In this document: positions 46,327 through 56,458 of the stretch, piece by piece | Numbering within the stretch: position 1 is the stretch's first letter | Layout: each line of letters opens with the position of its first letter | Source: Candidimonas nitroreducens | GTDB taxonomy: Bacteria > Pseudomonadota > Gammaproteobacteria > Burkholderiales > Burkholderiaceae_B | Assembly (NCBI RefSeq): GCF_002209565.1 | Contig: NZ_NJIH01000006.1 | Span: 124,001 to 188,000 of the forward strand | Length of the DNA stretch: 64,000 nt | Reading direction: 5' to 3' | The notes under the pieces: model-generated | The model's database searches: none | What the model saw: the letters and a program-made list of their open reading frames with translations, nothing else | What the model was told of the DNA's origin: nothing | Translations under genes and position numbers: made by a program

Positions 46327-47325
46327 CTACTTCATCGCCTTGTTCAGATATTTGAGATCCACCACGTTGGAATAGTCATCGGATGCATGCGCCAATCGGC
46401 CCGCAGACACGAGAAAGTCAGCTGTCTTTTTGATGGTTTGTGGGATGGCTTTGCCAAGCCATTCGGGTGTAGCTTGCTCGGCCAGCGGCAGAAATGTATA
46501 CCCCTTGATTACCTCGACGACCTGGTCTGGCTGCGCGCCTGTTTCCGCCGCGATCGACTTGACGGGCTGACTGTCGGCCGTCCAGGCGGAAGGCTGCTTC
46601 AGATAAGCCTGATTCGCTTCTTCAACCGCACGAATGAATGCCTCCAGGGATTGCGCGTGCGATTCGGCAAATTTCGTGTTGACGACCCACACGTTGAAGG
46701 TGGGATACCCCCACTTGGCGACATCGTCGGCGCCAATCAGGCGCTTGCCCGTCTTGAGGATCTCTGTTTGGGCGGGCGGCCAGACGAATGCGGCATCTAT
46801 CGCCGCTTGCTGCCATGCGGCAACTATCTGGTCGGGTGACATATTCAAGATGGTCAGCTCATTGCTTTGAATTCCCGCATGCTTCAAAGCGCCCATCAAT
46901 GAAAAGTGTGCGGTCGAACCAACCGGCACTGCAACCCGTTTGCCCTTTAGATCGGCCAGAGACCCAACACCGGAACCATTTCGAACAATCAAGGATTCCG
47001 ACTTGCCGATGACATAGTCAATCATGAATACTTTCAGATCGACGCCCTGCGTTGCCGCGATCGCGAGCGGGGAAGAGCCCAGCTCCGCAATACTGACATC
47101 CCCCGAAGCCATTGCTGCGATGACATCGGTTCCCGACGCGAACTTGCGCCAATCGACATTCCAGCCGGTTGCCTTGCTAAACTTGCCGTCATGAGCAGCC
47201 ATCTGGGCTGGAACTGGGTCGCCATACGTTGCGATCAAGACCTTTTCAGCCGCCCGTGCCGTTGTGATTGAGGCTATCGACAACAGCAGCGCCCCCATGG
47301 AAAAAATAAAATGCTTCCCGATCAT
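46327..47325 (-). CDS. TauA-like ABC transporter substrate-binding protein
   Basis: The 332-residue periplasmic protein has a signal peptide (MIGKHFIFSMGALLLSIAS, cleavage near TARA-AEKV). GGAGGAG before the ATG at 47325 fixes the start. The pattern VLIATYGDPVPAQMAAHDG, SGDVSIAELGSSPLAIA and VGSTAHFSLMGAL is that of the NMT1/TauA family. It supplies ligand to the downstream ATPase and permease. Given cuyA and hpsN-like genes in the cluster, a C3 sulfonate or amino-sulfonate is the probable ligand. Confidence 0.88.
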   Translation of the reverse strand: MIGKHFIFSMGALLLSIASITTARAAEKVLIATYGDPVPAQMAAHDGKFSKATGWNVDWRKFASGTDVIAAMASGDVSIAELGSSPLAIAATQGVDLKVFMIDYVIGKSESLIVRNGSGVGSLADLKGKRVAVPVGSTAHFSLMGALKHAGIQSNELTILNMSPDQIVAAWQQAAIDAAFVWPPAQTEILKTGKRLIGADDVAKWGYPTFNVWVVNTKFAESHAQSLEAFIRAVEEANQAYLKQPSAWTADSQPVKSIAAETGAQPDQVVEVIKGYTFLPLAEQATPEWLGKAIPQTIKKTADFLVSAGRLAHASDDYSNVVDLKYLNKAMK

Positions 47326-47506
47326 TTTTTGCTCCTCCGTGTTTAATTCCCTTCTCGGCCTGATCATTTTTAATAGGCCTCAGGGACGACATTCAACTGG
47401 TTATTGACTCAATACAACCCCATCGAAGGGTTATTCAAAACCCGGCTGAGTCCGGGCACTACTGGGCACTACCAACATGCTTCATCGACATAGCGGCCAT
47501 CGACAT

Positions 47507-48706
47507 TTACTGCGCACAGGTCTCTTCGAGACACCTCAGGATGATATTGCCGATAAGCCGACAATCCGCGATCGAAAAAGTTAAAGGCAGACGCATATCG
47601 AAAAGGCTGGCCAATGTGGCGTCTGTATGCGGCAAGGATTGTGGATCGAGATACCTCCAGTTCCTATGGCTGCTGGTAAATCCTTTGGGCCCGGCATCAC
47701 CGAACCAACTTATCTCCACCCCTTGTTTCGCACACCGGCTCACGAAGGCCCTTGCCTTTTGCGCAGAGATCCCCGGAAACAGAAATTGAATCGAACTGCC
47801 CACATAACGCTCCTGGAGCGGTCGATTCGGCAAATAAACACCGGGAATGCCTCGTAGACACGCCTCTACCGTCTGATAACGCTTATTCCAGCGCTCTGTC
47901 TTGGATACAAGCTCGGGAATCTGCGCCCTCAGGATTGCCGCACGAACATTGTCCATACGGCCCGAAAAGTTGGGGGTATCAAACTTGGCCCGGGAGAAGA
48001 AGCGCGCCTCCGGTGCGGCACCGTGCCGCTCGTAAAGCATATAAGACCCGGACATTAGAATCGCACGCCCCATGAACGCCGGGTCGTCGGACATCAGCAG
48101 CCCCCCTTCTCCCGAATTTATGTGCTTATACGTCTGGGTGCTGAAGCACCCGGCAAGTCCAAACGAGCCACTCTTCCGCCCATCCCAAGAAGCCCCCATG
48201 GTATGGGCACAATCTTCGATCAATGTCAGATGCAGGCGCCCGGTTAGCTCCATCAGTGCGTCCATATCGGGCATATGGCCACGCATGTAGGAAAGCACCA
48301 TGAAGCGAGCACCAGACTTGCTGGCCTTCTGCTCAAGATCTACAAGATCAGGAACCAAGTCCATGGTGGTCTCGACGAGCACAACGCGACCACCCGCATT
48401 GACGATGGCGCCGGGCACCGGAGCAAGCGTAAAAGCATTGGTCAGCACCGGCTCGTCGGCCCGCAAGCCAGCGGCGCGCAGGGCGATATGCAACGCATAA
48501 CCTCCCGAACTGCAAGCCAGGGCATAACGGCTGCCTTGATACGCGGCGAATTCCCGCTCGAGAAGAGAGGCCTCCGAGAGCTCGTCCCGCTCGGCGTTAT
48601 AGCGATGCAGCCGGCCCGAACGCAGCACTTTGACCGCCGCGGCGATCCCTTCCTCGCTGATAGGCTCCTGTTGTGTGAAGCTACCTTTGAAAATATTCAG
48701 TCTCAT
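47507..48706 (-). CDS. DegT/DnrJ/EryC1/StrS family aminotransferase
   Basis: A 399-residue fold-type I PLP enzyme from the ATG at 48706 (GGAGG eight bases upstream). IEDCAHTMGAS carries D165 for the pyridine nitrogen, and the Schiff-base lysine is K194 (QTYKHINSGEGG). The family normally aminates nucleotide keto-sugars or inositols, so its place between cuyA and a sulfonate importer is unexpected. It might interconvert sulfopyruvate and cysteate or process an aminated precursor. No sugar-nucleotide genes are nearby. Confidence 0.85.
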   Translation of the reverse strand: MRLNIFKGSFTQQEPISEEGIAAAVKVLRSGRLHRYNAERDELSEASLLEREFAAYQGSRYALACSSGGYALHIALRAAGLRADEPVLTNAFTLAPVPGAIVNAGGRVVLVETTMDLVPDLVDLEQKASKSGARFMVLSYMRGHMPDMDALMELTGRLHLTLIEDCAHTMGASWDGRKSGSFGLAGCFSTQTYKHINSGEGGLLMSDDPAFMGRAILMSGSYMLYERHGAAPEARFFSRAKFDTPNFSGRMDNVRAAILRAQIPELVSKTERWNKRYQTVEACLRGIPGVYLPNRPLQERYVGSSIQFLFPGISAQKARAFVSRCAKQGVEISWFGDAGPKGFTSSHRNWRYLDPQSLPHTDATLASLFDMRLPLTFSIADCRLIGNIILRCLEETCAQ

Positions 48707-48741
48707 CGGACTTGCCTCCACCCAGACACCCAGGCTACGTG

Positions 48742-49758
48742 TTAATTGCTGGCCGTCGGCACCACATCGAACGCAGACAGATAACCAAATAACGCTGCCG
48801 ACCCTCCAGTATGAATAAACACGATTTTCTCGCCTTTCTTGAAATGTCCTTTTCTGACCAGATCGAGCATACCTGCCGCGCCTTTACCGGAATAAACAGG
48901 ATCCAGGAGAATACCTTCGAGTTGAGCAAACATTTCAATCGCCTCGATAGTGCTGGCGGCAGGAATACCGTAACCCTCACCCACATAATCTGAATTGGCA
49001 ACCACGTCGGAGCGCTTAACTACACCCGGACAACCCAGCTTTTCTGCGGTCGCGCAGGCCAGTTTATAGACGCTTTCCTCCTGCTTGGGCCGCGGCGCAC
49101 GCACACCGATCCCCAGCAGTGGAATGTGGACATTCATCGCCTTCAGCCCGGTAATCAGCCCGGCCTGCGTCCCAGCGCTTCCGGTGGCATGCACAATATG
49201 ATTAATCGTCAGCCTGCGATCATTGGCTTGCGACACCAACTCGAATGCACAATTGACATACCCAAGCGCCCCCGTCGGATTGGATCCGCCCCCGGGGATG
49301 ATATAGACCTTACGGCCCTGCGCCCTGAATTTCTCGGCAACGGCTTCCATTTCGGCCTGCATATCCAAACCACCAGGCCGCCTTTCTGCAGTAGCCCCGT
49401 GCAGATAATCCAGAAAAACATTACCGCTACGGTTGTAGTTGTCATCTTTAGAGCCCGTGCGATCTTCCAGCAATAAATGACAGCCAAACCCCAGTTTTGC
49501 CGCGCAAGCCGCTGTCTGACGTGCATGGTTGGATTGAATGGCGCCCTGTGTCATTACGATTTCCGCCCCCAGCGCCTCGGCTTCCGCCATCAGAAACTCG
49601 AGCTTGCGGGTCTTGTTACCTCCGGTAGACAAACCGGTGCAGTCGTCGCGCTTGATCCAGATTTCCGGCCCACCCAACTCTTTCGAGAGTCGAGTCAAAG
49701 GCTCTAACGGAGTGGGAAGATGTGCTAAGTGAGTTCGAGGGAAACCAGCAAGATTCAT
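48742..49758 (-). CDS. cuyA: L-cysteate sulfo-lyase (CuyA)
   Basis: The 338-residue fold-type II PLP enzyme cleaves cysteate to pyruvate, ammonium and sulfite. The PLP lysine is K49 in [13 protein letters not shown], and [10 protein letters not shown] and the C-terminal [11 protein letters not shown] bind cofactor phosphate and substrate. The segments [35 protein letters not shown] and [12 protein letters not shown] are the CuyA form of this group rather than D-cysteine desulfhydrase or ACC deaminase. It is the first gene of the minus-strand cluster and divergent from a LysR gene. Confidence 0.88.
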   Translation of the reverse strand: MNLAGFPRTHLAHLPTPLEPLTRLSKELGGPEIWIKRDDCTGLSTGGNKTRKLEFLMAEAEALGAEIVMTQGAIQSNHARQTAACAAKLGFGCHLLLEDRTGSKDDNYNRSGNVFLDYLHGATAERRPGGLDMQAEMEAVAEKFRAQGRKVYIIPGGGSNPTGALGYVNCAFELVSQANDRRLTINHIVHATGSAGTQAGLITGLKAMNVHIPLLGIGVRAPRPKQEESVYKLACATAEKLGCPGVVKRSDVVANSDYVGEGYGIPAASTIEAIEMFAQLEGILLDPVYSGKGAAGMLDLVRKGHFKKGEKIVFIHTGGSAALFGYLSAFDVVPTASN

Positions 49759-49886
49759 TTTTTCTTTCTCCGATTAAAACATGCATATTTTTCATTTTGA
49801 ATACGAAATCCATGGATTGCAAATGCTTTTTTTTGGGAATAACATGCAGTTTCCGCATATTAATGCCTTAGAGATCAAGAGACCTT
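49759..49886. promoter_or_regulatory. Divergent promoter region of cuyA and its LysR gene
   Basis: An A/T-rich 128-base spacer. AACATGCA occurs twice as a direct repeat (near 49779 and 49843), and GCATATTAATGC (49856-49867) is a near-perfect dyad next to the LysR start. These are suitable LysR contacts for control of the whole sulfonate cluster. The assignment is by position and symmetry only. Confidence 0.45.
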
Positions 49887-50789
49887 ATGCGCCTGGAATG
49901 GATTGAAGACATCTTGGCAGTCTTGAATGCCGGCTCGCTCAGCGAAGCGGCGAAGATACGCTACCTGACACAGCCGGCCTTCTCCCGGCGCATCAAGTTG
50001 ATTGAAGACTATATTGGTATTGAACTTCTCGACCGCACACACAAGCCGGCACATTTGTGCAATGCCGTCATCGTCCAACAGCGGCAGCTCGAACATCTGG
50101 CGACGAGCATGCGCGACCTGCTCTACAACCTGCGCCACCAGGATCGCTTGCTCAAAAGCCGGATCATCATCGCGAGCCAGCATTCGATCACCGCTTCTAC
50201 GGGGCCCGTGTTAGTTAAAGAACTTACCGCGGGGCTCGACACACGGGTTCAACTGCTTTCGGCAAATCGCAATGAATGTTTTTCTATGCTTGTTACCAAA
50301 CAGGCAGATTTCGCGCTCTTTTATCGATTCGACGATGAAGAGCTACCCATGGGCACCGAATTCGTCGAAGAAATAGACTTCGGCGAAGAGCTTTTCGTGC
50401 CGGTATTCCAGACAGCCAATCTCAAAGAGCTGAATATGCAATATCGGAACGGCGAACTGCCAATCGTCGTTTATCCACCAGACGTGTTCATGGGCGAAGC
50501 CATGCTTCGTGAAATACTTCCCAGCTTGCGCAAAAACCTATTGCTGCAGGAAAAGGCCGAAAGCTCCTTGACACTGGCTGTCATGCAGCTTGCTCTTGCA
50601 GGGGTCGGTGTAGCCTGGATACCGCATACCTTGGCAGCCAAGGAAATCACCAACGGCAGCCTGACAGAACTGAGCCATCTGCTCGGCATGGAAAAATTTC
50701 GAATTTATGCAATTCGCCTATCCGGAGAAAAATCGGCCGTGGAACAAAAAGCATGGTTCGTCATGCAGGAAATGGCTAAGATTCGGTAG
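49887..50789 (+). CDS. LysR family transcriptional regulator of the sulfonate cluster
   Basis: The 300-residue protein starts MRLEWIEDILAVLNAGSLSEAAKIRYLTQPAFSRRI, a normal LysR HTH. The effector domain follows from about 90. The family normally senses a pathway intermediate and activates the divergent operon, here cuyA and the six genes after it. Downstream lies the mobile-element graveyard starting at 50.8 kb. Confidence 0.88.
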   Translation: MRLEWIEDILAVLNAGSLSEAAKIRYLTQPAFSRRIKLIEDYIGIELLDRTHKPAHLCNAVIVQQRQLEHLATSMRDLLYNLRHQDRLLKSRIIIASQHSITASTGPVLVKELTAGLDTRVQLLSANRNECFSMLVTKQADFALFYRFDDEELPMGTEFVEEIDFGEELFVPVFQTANLKELNMQYRNGELPIVVYPPDVFMGEAMLREILPSLRKNLLLQEKAESSLTLAVMQLALAGVGVAWIPHTLAAKEITNGSLTELSHLLGMEKFRIYAIRLSGEKSAVEQKAWFVMQEMAKIR

Positions 50790-50857
50790 CCTTCCTGCAC
50801 GTGCCGCTATGCAGCGAGCACAGCACCACTCGCTCGGCGCCCGGGCATGGGCCACCA

Positions 50858-50977
50858 ATACGCACCTGCCGTCAACTGCTGCCTTGTGACTGGCCAAGTG
50901 CGCTTCAGGCACTCTTTGGCCTGGCCTATGTCCGGCCCATCGACGCCTGGGGCCCCTTTGTTCGCCTTCACGCTGTC
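50858..50977 (-). pseudogene. Fragment of a group II intron reverse transcriptase/maturase
   Basis: About 40 residues in one frame read SVKANKGAPGVDG, then ECLKRTWPVTRQQLTAGAY. This is the N-terminal RT-0/RT-1 segment of LtrA-type intron proteins (VKANKGAxGVDG, LKxxWPxIRxxLLxGxY). The frame then loses similarity, and neither the catalytic YADD domain nor intron domains V/VI are seen. It is a short relic lying just after the LysR gene. Confidence 0.65.
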
Positions 50978-51040
50978 AAACGCAATTGCAATGTGAGCCA
51001 CTTCGCGCGTCGGCGCGCAAAGTAAATCTGGGCCATTCAG

Positions 51041-51805
<765 letters not shown>

Positions 51806-51816
<11 letters not shown>

Positions 51817-52215
51817 GCGTGCATAAACACCTCGGTCAGCAGTTGCTAATAGGTAATAGGTCGACAGCGGGTACAGCAACGACGCTGCCAAGTTGGGTAT
51901 TGCCCACTGAGCGAAGGTCGCCGGTTGTGTCGAGATGGCAAACCCACGCAATGGCTGCAAAGCGGCGCACTCTCGCTGCTCGAACAGTACGGCGGCCGCT
52001 GCACCCGTGACCAGATGCACACGCTGATTAGCCACCTCACGTAGCCATTTGCCCATTTCGGCGTTGGCCGTGTCCACTTCCAGCACCAGGCTTGACTGCT
52101 CGAGCCAGCCGGTGAGCGGCACATAGAAGTTGCCACACAGATAGCAGTGAAACCGCTCCACCTTGCCCATGGTCTGCGCTCGATAGGGTCGACACAACCG
52201 AGGTAGAAAACCTCT
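51806..52215 (-). pseudogene. istA: IS21-family IstA transposase, C-terminal remnant
   Basis: RGFLPRLCRPYRAQTMGKVERF (the conserved end of the DDE core) begins near 52211 just after a TAA. The C-terminal region then follows, with EMGKWLREVANQRVH. The original stop appears as FMHA-TGA overlapping the istB ATG, but the readable frame shifts before it, so istA is also frameshifted. The N-terminal HTH and two of the three DDE acids are absent. Confidence 0.75.
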
Positions 52216-52662
52216 TTAACAGTCTGAACGTCAGAATGCCCGCTGGCAGCGGCACATACACGATTCTGTAGTGGGAATTTTTTAACGCGCTTCTATATAA
52301 ATTAATAGCTTGGGCTTCTAACCGTCGAACTCAGGCGCACTACACCACCCCGCACACAGATTTCCGCCTTCATATGCCTGCATGGTGACGGCGGACAACT
52401 TTTTTATGCTGTTCGCACAACTACGTATTGGCGACATCGACGTCGGCAAGAATGTAGGCATTGGACAATATTGATCTCCAAAACCTCTTTTCAGGTACGA
52501 GGCTGGCAAGTGCACAACGCCCATAATGCTGCTTACGGTACTTCATCTGGATGGGGCGCTGAGTGCAGCTATTGAGCGTCGTGACTCATACGTGATGAAT
52601 CCAGACGGTCTGCGGATCGCAGGAGGCTGAATAAGCCGCCTCGGTGCCCGGCCCCCTACGGT
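52216..52662. other. Non-coding spacer beyond the IS21 remnant
   Basis: There is no convincing gene in these 447 bases. TGTATGTGCCGCTGCCAGCG read on the minus strand from about 52261 begins with TGT and could be the outer end of the IS21 copy, which would mean an internal deletion of most of istA. No second end was found to pair with it. The remainder up to the TPP enzyme gene shows no family resemblance. Confidence 0.35.
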
Positions 52663-54309
52663 TCAATCCTCGAATCTTATCGATGCAGAAGGCAATTTCA
52701 CCTCTATAAGAAGAGGCACCTTCTTGTCCCGAAGTTTGATTAGCTCCACGGCTTCGGCCAGTTCCTGTTTGTCCGTCACGACCTTGGTTTTGAATCCCAT
52801 GGCGCTTGCGACTAATGCGAACGGAGGGGTTTCGATATTTGAAACGTCCGGATCGCGTCCATCGGCTTCCAACTTTGCGTATTCCGCGCCATATGTTCCG
52901 TCGTTGATAATGACCGTGATGACATCCAGTCCCATGGTTCGGATGGTAAACAATTCATTCATGCCGCCCAACATGAAGCCACCGTCGCCCACAACCGCCA
53001 ACACAGGAACGTCTGGAACGGCCACCGCCGAACCGATCGCAAGACCTATGCCCATGCCAATGGCAGCAAAATTGGCGGGAGAAATAAAGTATTCAGGTTT
53101 GCTGGCGTGCAGGTTGCTCCACACAGAACGCACGAACCGGCCAACGTCGGTCACCACGATTTTTTCGGTCAATGCTTCATTCAGCTTGATGGAAGCAAAA
53201 TCAAGTGTTAGCGCGTCACCACTAACTCGACGAAGATCATCCAGACGTGGTTGGGCAATAACCTGCGTTAAGGCGACGACGTCATGCTCGGTGGCGAAGG
53301 CCGAAGGCTCCAATTCCACGTCGTCCAGCCAGCTCATGATCTCCGCCAGAGCCGACGGAATGTGGCCGTTCACGGTGTTGCGGGGTCTCGCAAACCGGTA
53401 CATCAGTTGATCTTCCACTCCTATCATGACCAACGTCTTGTCATTGACCAAGCTGCCCTTGGCCGTCGTGAAATAATTACAGCTCGCACCGATGGATATT
53501 ATGCAGTCACTCTTGTTGATGACATCCAGGGCCTCGGCTCTGGCAAGCGTACCCATGACGCCGATATGCCACTTGTGGCCCAGAAAGCTGTCTTTAGCCC
53601 GCAGCGTCGTTGCTATGGGAGCCTCAAGACGCTCGGCCAGTTCGCTTACCTGATTCAGCGCATCATTTTTTATGGCCCCGTATCCTACCAGTATCAAAGG
53701 TCGTTTTGCATTCGCAATCGCCTCGACGCAGCCCTCCACCGCGCTGTGGGTAGTGACAGTGGCTCTCGTGTTCAGTACGCCCGAAGGCGCCGGCCTGTAT
53801 TTCGCCCTCATATTCTTCATCAAGTCGTAAGGGAGGAAATTCAGAACGACGGGGCGCCTTTCGCGCGCCGCCTTTTCTATGGCTTCGATGACGGCATCCT
53901 GAACCCTATCGGCGTTCACTGGCTCCACATAGCCGAGTTCGCAAGCCAGCGTGACCGCACCATGATTCATTTCCTGCAGGTGTTCCTTAACTGCCGCCGG
54001 CGACCCTGCAGTAATAAGTACGACCGGAGTGCTGGATTTCCTGGCCTCTATCAGGGCGCTAATCGTGTTGGCAAACCCAGGGCCGCAGGTGCAAGCCACT
54101 ACCCCGACCTTATCCGATAGCTGACTGTAGGAAATCGCCATCTGGATCGCGCTGCTTTCATGATATGCCTTGATATAACGCCCTTGGCAGTCATTCACAT
54201 AATGCTCTATAAAATACATGACAGCGTCGCCAATGACTCCGAATAAAGTATCGACACCCACATCAGAAAGGGTTTTAGCCGCAATAAGGTTCAAATTCAT
54301 TTCACTCAT
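52663..54309 (-). CDS. Thiamine pyrophosphate-dependent enzyme (acetolactate synthase/2-oxoacid decarboxylase superfamily)
   Basis: A 548-residue three-domain TPP enzyme from the ATG at 54309 (AGGA eight bases upstream); 54330 is an alternative. The cofactor-activating Glu is E51 (AYHESSAI). The Mg/diphosphate motif is GDGGFMLGGMNELFTI followed about 25 residues later by NDGTYG. The FAD-binding requirement of true acetolactate synthases cannot be judged. Candidates are a benzoylformate- or sulfopyruvate-type decarboxylase, or a lyase. The aldehyde dehydrogenase upstream on the same strand would fit an aldehyde product. Confidence 0.82.
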   Translation of the reverse strand: MSEMNLNLIAAKTLSDVGVDTLFGVIGDAVMYFIEHYVNDCQGRYIKAYHESSAIQMAISYSQLSDKVGVVACTCGPGFANTISALIEARKSSTPVVLITAGSPAAVKEHLQEMNHGAVTLACELGYVEPVNADRVQDAVIEAIEKAARERRPVVLNFLPYDLMKNMRAKYRPAPSGVLNTRATVTTHSAVEGCVEAIANAKRPLILVGYGAIKNDALNQVSELAERLEAPIATTLRAKDSFLGHKWHIGVMGTLARAEALDVINKSDCIISIGASCNYFTTAKGSLVNDKTLVMIGVEDQLMYRFARPRNTVNGHIPSALAEIMSWLDDVELEPSAFATEHDVVALTQVIAQPRLDDLRRVSGDALTLDFASIKLNEALTEKIVVTDVGRFVRSVWSNLHASKPEYFISPANFAAIGMGIGLAIGSAVAVPDVPVLAVVGDGGFMLGGMNELFTIRTMGLDVITVIINDGTYGAEYAKLEADGRDPDVSNIETPPFALVASAMGFKTKVVTDKQELAEAVELIKLRDKKVPLLIEVKLPSASIRFED

Positions 54310-54539
54310 AAGCTCAATCCTGGTTTTCAAAAAATATATGAAGGAAAGATTCTTTCTTGACTTCTGGCCGTGTTTTCAAAGCCGACAGGCAATCACGAGA
54401 TTAAGCATATTGCGTGTGAAGGATATTTCATTGTGTGCTAGCCAATGTGACGGTCGCAGCATCCAATTGTTCAACGCGATCATGACTTCGACCGCTGAGC
54501 CTTGGGCATTGAAATCGACTTTTCACTGCCGTCATAACG

Positions 54540-54707
54540 TGTGATCTGCGCACTCAAGCAGATCACCAATTGGCGCAGCAGACCGCTGGTGATTCGCGAC
54601 GACAACGACCTAGAATATCTGCAGCGACCGTCGAGTGGGCTGCTACACGAGGCATCAAGCTGAAATATATCCAGCCGCACAAGCCGCGGCAAAACACTAG
54701 GTCTGTT
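54540..54707 (+). mobile_element. IS3-family transposase (OrfB) scrap
   Basis: RPLVIRDDN in one frame (54583-54606) is followed in another frame by ISAATVEWAATRGIKLKYIQPHKP (from 54615). Together these are the second catalytic Asp and downstream region of IS3-type DDE integrases (RxDNGPEF-IS-ALxxWA...IKxxYIQPGKPxQN). The frameshift and the absence of everything else show a decayed fragment between the TPP enzyme and a Bug gene. Confidence 0.75.
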
Positions 54708-54922
54708 TTACTCCGACAATCCCGCCCTAAAGGCAGGGTTTCAACCAGCGTTGACACGAATGCCCAAATATGGCTCTTGGTGGAACCCCCCCAAAACAAT
54801 GATTTGGCATAGCCGCATAATAGCCCTACTTCTGAGTAACCATTAAGAATAGAGGGATTATCACTCTATGTCGTTTAAAGAACTCAGCTACTAGCTTACC
54901 TACAGCGCGACCTGACACAACT

Positions 54923-55891
54923 TCATTTCCGGGCTAAATGTATGCGAGCGACCAAATCCTTGAACATCTGGCCTTCTTGTCGCATACGCTCTCGCAACCC
55001 GTCAGTAGTCTCATCAGTCATAATGTAGCCAGACTGGATCATGCGATCTTTAAAACTCTTTTTATTAGCAATTTTACGCGTCGCTTCTGCGAGTTTGTTC
55101 ACCATGCTGATGGGCATGTTGGCTGGGCCAAGCAGTCCGAACCATGCCGCGTAGGTAAAATCTTTGAATCCAGCCTCTACCATGGTGGGCACCTCAGGAA
55201 AGCTTGGGTTCCGCTCCGACGATGTCACCGCCAAGGCTCTCAGCTTACCGCTTTGGACATTGCTCATTGCCGTCGTTGTCAAATCGAACACAAAGGTCAA
55301 ACGGCCTGCCATGAGATCAGTCAGTGCTGGTGCGTTACCTTTGTATGGCACATGAGTGAACTGTACTCCTGCCATTTCCGCCAGCATTTCTCCCGCGATA
55401 TGGCTTGCCGACCCGACTCCTGACGAGCCGAACGTAACGCTGCCTGGATTCTTTTTAGCGTACTCGACAATGTCACCCACCGTCTTGTACGGAGACTCGG
55501 CATTGACCATCAACACAGACACATAATTAACTAAAGCTGCGATGGGCGTGAAGTCGGACAAAGGGTCAAATGAGACACGTTGGATCGCTGGTGTTAACGT
55601 AACCGTCGGGCTTGCCACAAAATACAAAATATGGCCGTCAGGCGCAGCCCCTATTACGGCTTGGGCACCGACTACCCCACTCGCCCCTCCACGATTTTCC
55701 ACAACAACCGTTTGCCCCAGCTCTTTAGAAAGCTCCTGTGCGAAAATCCTGGCTACAACATCAGCAGAACCACCTGCAGCGTAGCCAACTATTAGCTTTA
55801 CTGCTTGCGAGGGGAAATCGGAGGCTCCCTGCGCTAAGGCAGGAATAGAACAAAGAATCGCCAGTAACAGCTTCACTGCACCAAATCTCAT
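54923..55891 (-). CDS. Bug-type substrate-binding protein
   Basis: The 322-residue periplasmic receptor has a signal peptide (MRFGAVKLLLAILCSIPALAQGAS) and Bug motifs VGYAAGGSADVVARIFAQE, VVVENRGGASGVVGAQA and DGHILYF. AAGGAG precedes the ATG. The coding region is more A/T-rich than the core genes. A decayed TauD dioxygenase lies just upstream on the same strand, so this was probably once a dioxygenase-Bug pair. Confidence 0.9.
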   Translation of the reverse strand: MRFGAVKLLLAILCSIPALAQGASDFPSQAVKLIVGYAAGGSADVVARIFAQELSKELGQTVVVENRGGASGVVGAQAVIGAAPDGHILYFVASPTVTLTPAIQRVSFDPLSDFTPIAALVNYVSVLMVNAESPYKTVGDIVEYAKKNPGSVTFGSSGVGSASHIAGEMLAEMAGVQFTHVPYKGNAPALTDLMAGRLTFVFDLTTTAMSNVQSGKLRALAVTSSERNPSFPEVPTMVEAGFKDFTYAAWFGLLGPANMPISMVNKLAEATRKIANKKSFKDRMIQSGYIMTDETTDGLRERMRQEGQMFKDLVARIHLARK

Positions 55892-56033
55892 GATGAACTC
55901 CTTATCTATAGTCTTATAATCGCGCCCTGCAGTTTGTTACATAAACTGGCGTATTCATCAGCTAGGGCAGCACCGTTAGGTAGCGCCTAATCCGATAGTT
56001 TCATCCAAGACCGCCTCGATCTCTGACCCGGTT

Positions 56034-56201
56034 ATCCGCCTATTGTTGCGAGGTGCATCAAGCAGGCCGATACAGGCCATAATCCGATGCCGCTAAATAT
56101 TGGGTTGACTGGTTATCTCACATAAGGACACCGTCAACCTGCCATTTATGCCGATACATGAAGCGTTCATCGGCATAGCGTGTAAATAACATCAACAAAA
56201 A
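56034..56201 (-). pseudogene. Decayed TauD/TfdA dioxygenase, C-terminal fragment
   Basis: On the minus strand, about 56201 downward reads LLMLFTRYADERFMYRHKWQV, then DGVLM, a TGA, and DNQSTQYLAASDYGL. A frameshift then gives CLMHLATIGG. This aligns residue by residue with the C-terminus of the intact dioxygenase at 60184 (FMYRHKWQVGDVLMWDN, STQHFAIADYG, RLMHRTTITG). The distal iron His has become Tyr and the Trp of WDN is a stop codon. The rest of the 55892-56458 spacer shows no other gene. Confidence 0.8.
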
Positions 56202-56458
56202 TTCCTAACTTTCTTCTTCGTATAGTCTGCATCCATGACACCCACAGACTTCCATCCTCCCGCATGTTCGACAACACTGGAATTTCGGACGCCCCTTTAG
56301 ACCAGCGCTTGGGTCTCTAAGCAGCGAAAGGGTGGTTGAATTATGAAATTTAAGCGCATCGATCCGATAGGTGTCGTTCAAATCAAGTTTTAACCGAATC
56401 GCCCCTAACGATCAGGCCAACAACGCGCAGCGACTATATGGATCAGTCGGAGCACATA

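Noticed and set aside
48742-49758. D-cysteine desulfhydrase or ACC deaminase
   Set aside because: These are related PLP enzymes, but segments around [12 protein letters not shown] and the [20 protein letters not shown] region are of the CuyA type and the gene context is sulfonate uptake.
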